A stretch of 11,399 nt of DNA from DASYQV01 sp036005125 (lineage in GTDB: Bacteria; Acidobacteriota; Vicinamibacteria; Vicinamibacterales; UBA2999): the NCBI GenBank assembly GCA_036005125.1, contig DASYQV010000298.1, positions 1 to 11,399 on the forward strand, in the 5' to 3' direction. The notes beneath the pieces were generated by a model. That model did not search any database, had not been told where the DNA came from, and worked only from the letters and a program-made list of their open reading frames with translations. This document shows positions 6,302 to 11,399 of the stretch, one piece after another (position 1 is the first letter of the stretch; every line of letters begins with the position of its first letter). The position numbers and the translations under genes are program-made.

Positions 6302-7297
6302 TCACCGCCTGTTCCCACCATTGGTGGACTTCTTCTCCAAGGCGCGCGCACCGGCGAGGATGCCCTCCATTCCGTAGTTCCCCTCGTGGCATGCGTACTC
6401 GTAGATCAGATCGTCGGTCTTCACCATTGGCAGCGCGACCGTCCACGGCTTCGTGTACATCTGAGGATCGTCGACCGTCATGCGATAGGCGATGGTATTG
6501 GCGTCGGTCCGTGTGAAGCGTTCGACGATGTGCAGGGCTTGACCGCTTCCGCTGGTCGAGCTGAAATTGGCCCACGGCTGCAGCGCGCTCACCTTGTCGG
6601 CGAAGTGCGTCGTGTCGACCACGAGGGTGTCCCCCTCCCAGTGGCCGCGCGAATCGCCGAGCCACTGTCGGATCTTCGGCGACACATGTGGCCGGCCGTC
6701 CAGAGAAATGATGCGAGGCTCGTGGATCTGCTCCAGCAGAATGGCCACGTAACCCGGAGCCTGGAAAATCTGCGCGTTGTTGTTGTAGGCCCTGGGGAGC
6801 ATCGCATTTGGCATGCCCCCGCGCGTGATGCACCGTTCCCAGAGGTGGCGGTCCTCCCAGGTATCTGCGCCGCGAGTCCGTGTCTTCGTCGCCTTCGCTC
6901 CCTCGGGCGTCAGAGGCGGCAGCTTGCCATCGGGCGGATCGACGACCAGAGAGGTCTGCTTGGTCGGCGCGCCCGTGGAGGTCCAGAAGCGGTTGTAGGT
7001 ACCCGGATCCCCGGGCCGCGGCGGGCCCTCCTCGCGATTCTCCGCTTCGTCCCGGAGACTCTTCAGCTCCTGGTCTGTCAGCAGTTCCCGCCCCCCATAC
7101 CGGGCCGGTCTTTCGAACGGTGTCGCACCCGACGTGTTCCAGACGCCCTGCAGGTCGGGATCGCCCCAGGCCGTGCGCGGCGCGGTCCATGTCCTCTTCG
7201 CCTGCGCCTTCTGATTTTCCTCAGGCGCCGCCGACAAGCTGATGACGGCCATCGTGAACCCGAATGCGGCGACGCGGATCAGATATCGAGGTGTCAT
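6302..7297 (-). CDS. Uncharacterised secreted protein (WGDPDLQGVW-type family)
   Basis: A 331-residue protein of a family I recognise only as recurrent, often in many copies, in soil Acidobacteriota and related phyla. It has no assigned function that I know. A signal peptide (MTPRYLIRVAAFGFTMAVISLSAA) precedes the hallmark TAWGDPDLQGVWNTSGATPFERP. Later conserved-looking stretches include GHWEGDTLVVDTTHF, LHIVERFTRTDANTIAYRMTV and YEYACHEGNYGMEGILAGAR. The mature part is rich in W, P, T and D and looks like a beta-rich periplasmic domain. The ATG at 7297 is preceded by AGGAGG eight bases upstream and is clearly preferred over the frame's extension to 7648. It is the first gene of a two-gene unit with the SMP-30-like propeller, suggesting related extracytoplasmic roles. 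Confidence 0.8.
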   Translation of the reverse strand: MTPRYLIRVAAFGFTMAVISLSAAPEENQKAQAKRTWTAPRTAWGDPDLQGVWNTSGATPFERPARYGGRELLTDQELKSLRDEAENREEGPPRPGDPGTYNRFWTSTGAPTKQTSLVVDPPDGKLPPLTPEGAKATKTRTRGADTWEDRHLWERCITRGGMPNAMLPRAYNNNAQIFQAPGYVAILLEQIHEPRIISLDGRPHVSPKIRQWLGDSRGHWEGDTLVVDTTHFADKVSALQPWANFSSTSGSGQALHIVERFTRTDANTIAYRMTVDDPQMYTKPWTVALPMVKTDDLIYEYACHEGNYGMEGILAGARALEKKSTNGGNRR

Positions 7298-7340
7298 TTT
7301 GCGAACCTCCTTGCCCGAACGCGCATGAACGGCGCTACTC

Positions 7341-7369
7341 CTTATATGGCAAGTATCCGGGACGGTCAA
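7341..7369 (-). promoter_or_regulatory. Sigma70-type promoter for the 7297-5247 unit
   Basis: Read on the minus strand, TTGACC (7369-7364) and TATAAG (7346-7341) are separated by exactly 17 bases. This is the best match to a housekeeping promoter in the window. Transcription would begin near 7334, giving a leader of about 37 bases with a strong AGGAGG ribosome binding site before the ATG at 7297. Confidence 0.7.
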
Positions 7370-7426
7370 CGTGTTCGCGCCCCGACTCATGATGCGCCCG
7401 CCCGGCACTCCAATGTGCACTCGTTG

Positions 7427-7432
7427 TAGAAT
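7427..7432 (+). promoter_or_regulatory. Possible -10 element (TAGAAT) for the FKBP gene
   Basis: TAGAAT preceded by TTG lies 19 bases before the ATG at 7452, placing a start of transcription near 7439. The -35 position (GGCACT at 17-base spacing) is poor. The gene is divergent from the 7297 unit, whose promoter is about 60 bases away. Confidence 0.35.
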
Positions 7433-7451
7433 GCCTGGCCAAAGGATGCTC

Positions 7452-7883
7452 ATGCGAACACTTCTGATTCTCGCCATGTTGACAGGGGCTGCTGCCTTCG
7501 CGTCGGCCCAGACGATCAAAGCGTTGCCGCCACCGTCCGATGTCAAGGCTCCGCCCTCTGACGCCAAGACGACAAAGAGTGGACTGGCATACAAAGTCCT
7601 CACGCCAGGCAAGGGGAAGCGCCACCCGAGCGCGCAGAACCAGGTCACCGTGCACTACTCGGGGTGGACGACGGACGGGAAGATGTTCGACAGTTCGGTT
7701 TCACGCGGTGAGCCGGCGACATTCCCGCTCGACCAGGTCATCGCGGGGTGGACCGAAGGTGTGCAGTTGATGGTCGAGGGCGAGAAGGCACGCTTCTGGA
7801 TTCCCGAGCCGCTCGCTTACCGCGGCCGGCGCGCGCCTTATGGAATGCTCGTGTTCGATATCGAGTTGATTCGGATCCAGTAG
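7452..7883 (+). CDS. Secreted FKBP-type peptidyl-prolyl cis-trans isomerase
   Basis: This 143-residue protein helps folding by isomerising prolyl bonds outside the cytoplasm. A signal peptide (MRTLLILAMLTGAAAFASAQ) is followed by a short linker with a duplicated unit (PPSDVKA, PPSDAKT) and one FKBP domain (about 44-143). Pocket residues are present: Y69 in VHYSGW, D80 in MFDSS, F91 in TFPLDQVIAGWTEG, W100, Y123 in LAYRG and the final VFDIELI strand. The loop after AYRG is shorter than usual, lacking the typical G-x-I-P-P-N-A segment. Two ATGs are close together (7446 and 7452). The second has AAAGG at a spacing of 6 and is preferred. The gene converges on the bicupin gene, with hairpins between them. 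Confidence 0.9.
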   Translation: MRTLLILAMLTGAAAFASAQTIKALPPPSDVKAPPSDAKTTKSGLAYKVLTPGKGKRHPSAQNQVTVHYSGWTTDGKMFDSSVSRGEPATFPLDQVIAGWTEGVQLMVEGEKARFWIPEPLAYRGRRAPYGMLVFDIELIRIQ

Positions 7884-7908
7884 GGATCCTTCTTCCACGG
7901 CTCCCGCA

Positions 7909-7926
7909 ATCGCCAGCACAGGCGAT
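7909..7926. terminator. Small hairpin after the FKBP gene
   Basis: ATCGCC (7909-7914) and GGCGAT (7921-7926) form a 6-bp stem with a 6-base loop, 25 bases after the FKBP stop. No T-run follows. It may contribute to transcript ending together with the stronger hairpin downstream. Confidence 0.35.
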
Positions 7927-7936
7927 CGTTCACGAA

Positions 7937-7962
7937 AGAGCGCGCGAGCTCCCGCGCGCTCT
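7937..7962. terminator. Bidirectional terminator-like hairpin between convergent genes
   Basis: A 10-bp perfect stem (7937-7946 with 7953-7962, core GAGCGCGCG/CGCGCGCTC) and a 6-base loop lie between the convergent FKBP and bicupin genes. The stem is very GC-rich. There is no long T-run on either side, so Rho-independent action is inferred only from position and strength. Confidence 0.55.
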
Positions 7963-8009
7963 CCCACCATACTTTCTCGCGCTGGACAGCACGTCGTGAA
8001 ACGGGTGCA

Positions 8010-8777
8010 CTACTTGAACTCGATCCAGATCGCGCGAGGAGTTCCGCCCGCCCATTCCTCTTCGTGCGGAACAGGCCTCTGGGGTGCCGGCGCCGCGCTG
8101 GCCTCGCCGCCTGTCCCGCCGGTGCGCGCGGACGTGCCTGCCGACGTGTTCGTCTGGGTACGCGCCGGGAAGCCCAGCAGCTCGCCCTGATGACGTTCGA
8201 AGGGCGGGTTGGACGGCTTTCCGAAGTCTCTCGTCAGGAGCTTGCCGCCCGAGAGGAAGACCGCGATTGTCTGGGTGTAGTGAAGGTGATTCGTAATCGT
8301 CTGGTCGGGCATCCACACCTGATCCCATACGTTGACGCGATCGGTCTCGAACAGCTTGACCGCGTTGATGCGCGGGAACTGGCCCGGAATGCCGTCGACG
8401 ACCGGCGTCTTCGGCGACGGACCCTCTTTCAGCTGAAACACAATCGCGCGGCTGGGAACGTCGTTGAGCCCTTCCTCCTGCTGGACCGTGCCCTTCGACT
8501 CAAAGCGTACGGCGCCGAATTTCTCCTGCGAAATGCGCGTGGTGCCGTCCGGTGCCGTGAACCTGACCGCGCCTTCCGTCAAGGTGATCACAACCTGATC
8601 GAGCGGCAGCTGGTACATGGCAGATACGATCCCTCTCGGTCGCAACACTTCCCACGCGATGGCGCGGTCGTTCTCACCGAGCTTGAGCACGCCGGCGCGC
8701 GGATAGGGCGCCGCATGAGTCTGGGACCTCTGCGCCAACGATGTCGACGCACAAAGAATCAGCACGCTGGCAGGCAA
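8010..8777 (-). CDS. Secreted bicupin-like protein, 5' end probably frameshifted
   Basis: The frame from a TTG at 8777 encodes 255 residues. It begins with a hydrophobic export-like segment (PASVLILCASTSLAQ) and contains two cupin-like barrels. The first (about 28-108) includes YQLPLDQVVITLTEGAVRF. The second (about 124-255) includes ITNHLHYTQTIAVFLSGGKLL, with a Thr/Ala/Gly/Pro-rich insert near 197-226. Cupins bind small ligands or metals, but too few histidines are visible to assert a complete metal site. No good start exists in this frame. An ATG at 8803 with an upstream GGGAGG opens MRRPFTRFS, a perfect signal-peptide n-region, in another frame that stops at 8759-8761. A one-base shift would join them. 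Either the gene is broken, the sequence has an error, or the protein starts at TTG 8777 or GTG 8765. Confidence 0.65.
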   Translation of the reverse strand: MPASVLILCASTSLAQRSQTHAAPYPRAGVLKLGENDRAIAWEVLRPRGIVSAMYQLPLDQVVITLTEGAVRFTAPDGTTRISQEKFGAVRFESKGTVQQEEGLNDVPSRAIVFQLKEGPSPKTPVVDGIPGQFPRINAVKLFETDRVNVWDQVWMPDQTITNHLHYTQTIAVFLSGGKLLTRDFGKPSNPPFERHQGELLGFPARTQTNTSAGTSARTGGTGGEASAAPAPQRPVPHEEEWAGGTPRAIWIEFK

Positions 8778-8844
8778 CTGAAACGAGTGAACGGCCTCCT
8801 CATGTTTCCTCCCGCGCGCGGCTTTCAGGCGATATCGGTGGCGG

Positions 8845-8850
8845 ATGATA
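8845..8850 (-). promoter_or_regulatory. Possible -10 element (TATCAT) for the bicupin gene
   Basis: TATCAT on the minus strand, in the context TGTATCATCC, lies 41 bases before the ATG at 8803. It matches the hexamer before the DinB-like gene. No convincing -35 is visible. Confidence 0.3.
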
Positions 8851-8879
8851 CACCGGCAGGACCTGGGCGGCAGCAGACG

Positions 8880-8885
8880 TATACT
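8880..8885 (+). promoter_or_regulatory. -10 element (TATACT) immediately upstream of the ferredoxin ATG, possible leaderless start
   Basis: TATACT ends 6 bases before the ATG at 8892, so transcription would start at or next to the A of the start codon. No ribosome binding site precedes the ATG, consistent with a leaderless mRNA. The -35 position (CAGGAC at 17 bases) is poor. Confidence 0.45.
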
Positions 8886-8891
8886 GCGCCG

Positions 8892-9344
8892 ATGTCCGAG
8901 TCGCAGAGCCCGGGGTCCCCAACGCGCGGTTCCCAGCGCGTTGGGGTGGAGAGCCCGGGGTCCCCAACGCGCGCTTCCGAGCGCGTTGAGGTGCAGAAGC
9001 AGGTCGCTCAGAGCATCGGCGTCCCGGTCGCGCGGCGCCACATCTTTCTCTGCTGCGACCAGACGACCCCGAAGTGCTGCGACAAGGCTCGCGGGCTCGC
9101 GGCGTGGGAGTTCCTGAAGCGCCGGTTGAAGGAGCTCGGGCTCTCCGAACAGGGTGGAATCCTGCGTACGAAGGCGAACTGCCTGCGGATCTGCGAAGGC
9201 GGCCCGATCGCCGTCGTCTATCCCGAGGGGGCCTGGTACCGTGCGTGCGATCCGCCGGTGCTCGAGCAGATCATCCAGGAGCACCTGATTGGAGGCTCCG
9301 TCGTCGCAGCGCACCTGATCGAGGAGCACCCGCTCGACCGCTAG
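8892..9344 (+). CDS. Thioredoxin-fold [2Fe-2S] ferredoxin with repeated N-terminal extension
   Basis: This 150-residue electron carrier of the thioredoxin-like [2Fe-2S] type (related to the NuoE fold) is cytoplasmic. The domain runs from about residue 47 to 150. Cluster-binding cysteine candidates are C54/C55 and C62/C63 in FLCCDQTTPKCCDKA, then C97 and C101 in CLRICEGGP. The rest (PIAVVYPEGAWYRACDPPVLEQIIQEHLIGG) is typical of this family. Residues 5-34 are an unusual extension of two 15-residue repeats (SPGSPTRGSQRVGVE, SPGSPTRASERVEVQ) encoded by tandem palindromic DNA. The ATG at 8892 is supported by a TATACT box just upstream. A GTG at 8991 is an alternative start that would leave the repeats in the leader. 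The gene ends inside a direct repeat bounding the next hairpin cluster. Confidence 0.85.
   Translation: MSESQSPGSPTRGSQRVGVESPGSPTRASERVEVQKQVAQSIGVPVARRHIFLCCDQTTPKCCDKARGLAAWEFLKRRLKELGLSEQGGILRTKANCLRICEGGPIAVVYPEGAWYRACDPPVLEQIIQEHLIGGSVVAAHLIEEHPLDR
8905..8994 (+). repeat. Two tandem 45-bp palindromic repeats inside the ferredoxin reading frame
   Basis: Copy 1 (8905-8949) and copy 2 (8950-8994) match at 41 of 45 positions. Copy 1 holds a perfect 11-bp inverted repeat, CCCCAACGCGC (8917-8927) and GCGCGTTGGGG (8936-8946), with an 8-base loop. Copy 2 holds the same hairpin (8962-8972 with 8981-8991) with one mismatch. The period is exactly 15 codons and no stop occurs. Confidence 0.9.
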
Positions 9345-9348
9345 AACC

Positions 9349-9398
9349 CTTGAGAGCCCGAAACTTGACGCATCGAGTCAAGTTTCAGGGCTCACAAG
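9349..9398. terminator. Long imperfect hairpin after the ferredoxin gene
   Basis: The stem has three paired blocks. GAAACTTGAC (9360-9369) pairs with 9377-9386 over 10 bp. GAGCCC (9354-9359) pairs with GGGCTC (9388-9393) past a bulged A. CTTG (9349-9352) pairs with CAAG (9395-9398) past one mismatch. The loop is 7 bases. It begins 5 bases after the ferredoxin stop and lies between convergent genes, so a terminator role is plausible. No T-run is present. Confidence 0.6.
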
Positions 9399-9406
9399 TG
9401 AACTAT

Positions 9407-9437
9407 AGCGGGCCGAGGCCCGCTGGGCCGGAGGCCC
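9407..9437. repeat. Tandem GC-rich hairpins
   Basis: AGCGGGCC (9407-9414) can pair with GGCCCGCT at 9417-9424 or at its second copy 9433-9440. GGGCC (9425-9429) can also pair with GGCCC (9433-9437). Alternative, mutually exclusive foldings are therefore possible between the convergent ferredoxin and phospholipase-like genes. Confidence 0.6.
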
Positions 9438-9497
9438 GCTAGAACCTTCCTCCGAGCAACTCGGGAACAGGAATTCCGCGAGTCTGTCGTGACGTCC

Positions 9498-10796
9498 CTA
9501 TCGGTCCAGTTCCTGGGACACGTTCGAGGACCGTCCTCGCACTGCGGCATTGAGCGCCGCCAGTCGACGCCGAAGTCCCTTTTCTTCCTTGGTGGTCTTG
9601 CGGTCGGACCTGGAGGCCGCCACCGCGGTACCGGCGAAGTGGCTGTTGATGTCGCGCGTCAGCTCCGGCGACACATCGGCGAACTTCCGGTCCTCGAGCT
9701 TCTGAAGCAGTTCCGCGTACGTGTCGTCAGCGAGCGGATTCTTTCCAGGCGCCGGCCGCTCTCCCGTGTCGAAGTCGCTGTTTGCCAGATCCAGCCGTCC
9801 CCGGCCCAGCGCGTCGAGCTCACCGCGATAGCGGTTCCGTGTGGCCGTCACGCTCTCGAGAAACAATCGCTCGGCTTCCGGCGTCAACGGTCTGAACGCG
9901 AGCGCCCGGAACGGTCCGACCTTCGGCACGATCTTCAGCAGAAATGTCACAAAGCGGGCCACCGGTCCCGGCTTGTAGTATTCGGTTCCGAACTGCCGGT
10001 CGTAGTCACGGCCCGACAAGGCGAAGACGAACGCGCCGCGCTCCACACCCGGCGTCATCCTCTCGATCTCGTCGTGCTTCTCGGTCCACGCGATGCGCGT
10101 CATCTCCGGTATCGTCGTGCCGATAGCGCGCCTGTAGGTTCCGATCGCGAGATCCACGTTCCGGAAGATGTCTTTCAGCTCGAGAGCGTAGGTCTCGTGG
10201 AAAGCCCGCTCGAGCAGAGGCTCGGCCACTTCGAAGCCGATGCGCTTCCGGTACTCCTGCGAGGCGTATGCGCCGCGAGCCACCTGCAGCACGTCGAATG
10301 CGAATTCGACCATCAAGTGCCGCGCTGGCGAGTCCACGTAGAGCGCGACGTCTCCGACCTTTCGGCGAATCTTCGGGTAGACGAGCGGAACCGCGCGGTT
10401 CACCGCAATCGAGTGTCCCGTGTTGTCGGATGCGTAATGTGCCAGCGCACCCAGCGCGAACGCGTAATCGTTCAGATCCTGCGCGTCCCGAATCAGCGCT
10501 TCCACGAAATCGCCCGAGCGCACGTAATGGGTCAGGTTCGTGAAGAGGCGGCTGCCGAAGGGGTAATAACCGAGGTCCTGAATCAACGACCCGCCATAGG
10601 CGAACGCGCGCGCCTTCTCCAACTCGGCTGATGAAACACCAGGAAACCGTTGCCGCAGGAGCCGTGACACGACGTCGTCCCACATCGAGTCAACGACGGC
10701 CTCATGCGCAAGGACGGAGTACGCGGCCGCCGGGCGCGGACAGAGGATCAGCGTCGCGTATATGAGGACGGCGATGGTTCGACAAATCCGGCGCAT
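9498..10796 (-). CDS. Secreted zinc-dependent phospholipase C-like protein
   Basis: This 432-residue exported protein is of the bacterial zinc-dependent phospholipase C/S1-P1 nuclease fold. A signal peptide (MRRICRTIAVLIYATLILCPRPAAA) leads into YSVLAHEAVVDSMW. Candidate zinc ligands are H31, D74 in LIQDLGYYPFG, H90 in LTHYVRSGDF, H120 and D124 in HYASDNTGHSIAVN, and H128. The last block resembles the family signature (H-Y-x-x-D-x-x-x-x-H-x-x-N) but is not an exact match. The family cleaves phospholipid headgroups, and whether this member does so is unproven. The long C-terminal part (about 190-432) is charged, basic at its end and not recognised. The ATG at 10796 was chosen because it starts a canonical signal peptide. 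ATG 10823 and GTG 10826 are alternatives adding 9-10 residues, and none has a well-placed ribosome binding site. Confidence 0.78.
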   Translation of the reverse strand: MRRICRTIAVLIYATLILCPRPAAAYSVLAHEAVVDSMWDDVVSRLLRQRFPGVSSAELEKARAFAYGGSLIQDLGYYPFGSRLFTNLTHYVRSGDFVEALIRDAQDLNDYAFALGALAHYASDNTGHSIAVNRAVPLVYPKIRRKVGDVALYVDSPARHLMVEFAFDVLQVARGAYASQEYRKRIGFEVAEPLLERAFHETYALELKDIFRNVDLAIGTYRRAIGTTIPEMTRIAWTEKHDEIERMTPGVERGAFVFALSGRDYDRQFGTEYYKPGPVARFVTFLLKIVPKVGPFRALAFRPLTPEAERLFLESVTATRNRYRGELDALGRGRLDLANSDFDTGERPAPGKNPLADDTYAELLQKLEDRKFADVSPELTRDINSHFAGTAVAASRSDRKTTKEEKGLRRRLAALNAAVRGRSSNVSQELDR

Positions 10797-10823
10797 CTGC
10801 CGAACGTGAGTAGCGGGCGGCAT

Positions 10824-10860
10824 CACCTCTTCGCGGTCCCGGGCACGCCGGGATGAGGTG
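10824..10860. other. Weak hairpin upstream of the phospholipase-like gene
   Basis: TCCCGG (10837-10842) pairs with CCGGGA (10848-10853), and CACCTC (10824-10829) pairs with GAGGTG (10855-10860), with a 7-base internal bulge on one side. It may end the zinc-ribbon transcript or fold in the phospholipase-like leader. The rest of 10861-10993 shows nothing I can name. Confidence 0.3.
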
Positions 10861-10993
10861 CATCTCCCTTGCCACCAGCCGGTCGCGAGCTTTCGCGCGA
10901 AGCTGAGCTGGCCCCAGTGGCGCTGAGAAACGCTTCTCGAAGAGTGATTGTGTTGTGGCGAATGTGATCGCGGCTACACGCGGCGGGATCGCG

Positions 10994-11362
10994 TCATCCT
11001 GAGGTCCCATGATCTGACTGTTGCCGGTCGCTTTCCGGTTGCGTTGGCGGCGGCGGACTCGTGGGGTGCGGCTCTCGCGTCGTCCGATGCCACAGCCAAC
11101 CGGCCACGCTCGCGGCGGCCAGTCCGACGACTGCCCTCTTCATGAGCTGCGCGGTGCCGACCGGCTTCTGCTGCGCCGCGGCGGTGAGTCGCCTGTACGT
11201 GTCGCTCTCTGCGGAATTCTCCGTCCGCGGTTTCGAGCGTCGTTCAGGCGCCGGGACCCATCGCTTGATGAACGTGAAGGCTTCTGACGCGCACACGGGG
11301 CACTGCTGCTCCGCGTGAATCTCTTCGCAGTCGAGGCAGAGGCGGGCGATTCGGAGTTGCAT
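10994..11362 (-). CDS. Small zinc-ribbon protein with one membrane span
   Basis: A 122-residue protein of unknown function. The N-terminal 30 residues form a compact zinc ribbon: C9 and C12 in LCLDCEEIH, and C21 and C24 in CPVCAS. A charged linker with a Tyr-Arg-Arg segment leads to one hydrophobic stretch (about 76-91, RAVVGLAAASVAGWLWH) that would span the membrane. The end is proline/serine-rich. This layout suggests a membrane-anchored protein with the zinc-binding end in the cytoplasm. The ATG at 11362 fits because the ribbon starts at once, as in similar short proteins. No ribosome binding site is seen. A TACACT 6 bases upstream suggests a leaderless message, as for the ferredoxin gene. 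Confidence 0.7.
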   Translation of the reverse strand: MQLRIARLCLDCEEIHAEQQCPVCASEAFTFIKRWVPAPERRSKPRTENSAESDTYRRLTAAAQQKPVGTAQLMKRAVVGLAAASVAGWLWHRTTREPHPTSPPPPTQPESDRQQSDHGTSG

Positions 11363-11368
11363 CGCTTC

Positions 11369-11374
11369 AGTGTA
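11369..11374 (-). promoter_or_regulatory. Possible -10 element (TACACT), leaderless start of the zinc-ribbon gene
   Basis: TACACT on the minus strand ends 6 bases before the ATG at 11362, the same spacing as TATACT before the ferredoxin gene. The -35 region falls at the window edge and shows no clear match. Confidence 0.35.
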
Positions 11375-11399
11375 CTTGGTGCCGCCACCTCAGGCTTCA

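Larger units (their letters stand above)
9338..9446. repeat. Hairpin cluster flanked by an 11-bp direct repeat
   Basis: CCGCTAGAACC occurs at 9338-9348 and again at 9436-9446, 98 bases apart. The first copy contains the ferredoxin stop codon. Between them lie a long hairpin (9349-9398) and GC-rich hairpins (9407-9437). The arrangement resembles a small inserted palindromic element with duplicated ends, though duplication by slippage is also possible. Confidence 0.65.

Noticed and set aside
6386..7429. 347-codon plus-strand open frame opposite the uncharacterised secreted gene
   Set aside because: The minus strand has a strong promoter, AGGAGG and a signal peptide; the plus-strand product is a low-complexity arginine-rich shadow.
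8064..8891. Long plus-strand open frame extending the ferredoxin gene upstream by 276 codons
   Set aside because: It is antisense to the bicupin gene, which shows clear protein-family features. The ferredoxin start at 8892 has its own -10 box, and the extension resembles no protein.
8905..8994. CRISPR-like interpretation of the tandem repeats
   Set aside because: There are only two directly abutting copies with no spacers and no cas genes, and they lie within a reading frame.
8804..9329. Minus-strand open frame extending the bicupin protein upstream through the ferredoxin gene
   Set aside because: It is a shadow of the ferredoxin coding sequence. The repeat unit ALGxARWGPRAL seen there is just the antisense reading of the palindromic repeats.
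9489..10631. 380-codon plus-strand open frame opposite the phospholipase-like gene
   Set aside because: High GC produces long antisense frames. The minus strand has a signal peptide and zinc-ligand motifs, while the plus-strand product is arginine-rich and unrecognisable.

Overview
The window is GC-rich DNA, probably chromosomal, from a free-living bacterium. Most genes use G or C at third codon positions. Several products are small secreted proteins, and one uncharacterised secreted protein has the WGDPDLQGVW-type opening that I associate with soil Acidobacteriota (Vicinamibacteria-like genomes). The phylum is an inference from gene content; the window has no rRNA or other marker gene. I see no tRNA, rRNA, CRISPR array, transposase or integrase gene.

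Layout. 1-716 (+): C-terminal half of a DHA2-type MFS efflux transporter, cut by the window edge. 971-1801 (+): a NYN-domain ribonuclease-like protein with a cold-shock-like tail. 1898-2407 (+): a DinB-fold protein that has lost its metal-binding histidines. 2461-3528 (+): a Tat-exported amidohydrolase of the ACMSD-like type. 3621-3845 (+): a small helical protein. 3860-5038 (-): a family III (CaiB/BaiF-type) CoA transferase. 5039-5246: an intergenic block with two long perfect inverted repeats and a GC hairpin. 5247-7297 (-): a two-gene unit of an uncharacterised secreted protein followed 2 nt later by an SMP-30/gluconolactonase-like propeller, behind the best sigma70-type promoter in the window. 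7452-7883 (+): a secreted FKBP-type prolyl isomerase. 8010-8803 (-): a secreted bicupin gene whose natural start seems separated from the body by a frameshift. 8892-9344 (+): a thioredoxin-fold [2Fe-2S] ferredoxin with an unusual repeated N-terminus. 9345-9497: a second hairpin-rich intergenic block. 9498-10796 (-): a secreted zinc-dependent phospholipase C-like protein. 10994-11362 (-): a small zinc-ribbon, single-membrane-span protein.

The genes do not form one pathway. Apart from the 7297-5247 pair and possibly the 1898-3528 pair, they look like separate housekeeping or accessory units, many with export signals. The most interesting material is non-coding or semi-coding. The ferredoxin gene carries two in-frame 45-bp copies of a palindromic repeat. 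The 9338-9446 segment is a hairpin cluster bounded by an 11-bp direct repeat that includes the ferredoxin stop codon. The 5050-5249 block has nested perfect palindromes with recurring TAACGA/TCGTTA ends, and it shares a CTGAAA(A)CTTGACTC core with the 9349-9398 hairpin. Together these suggest one or more families of dispersed palindromic elements in this genome, one of which has entered a reading frame. I see no clearly new multi-gene system.
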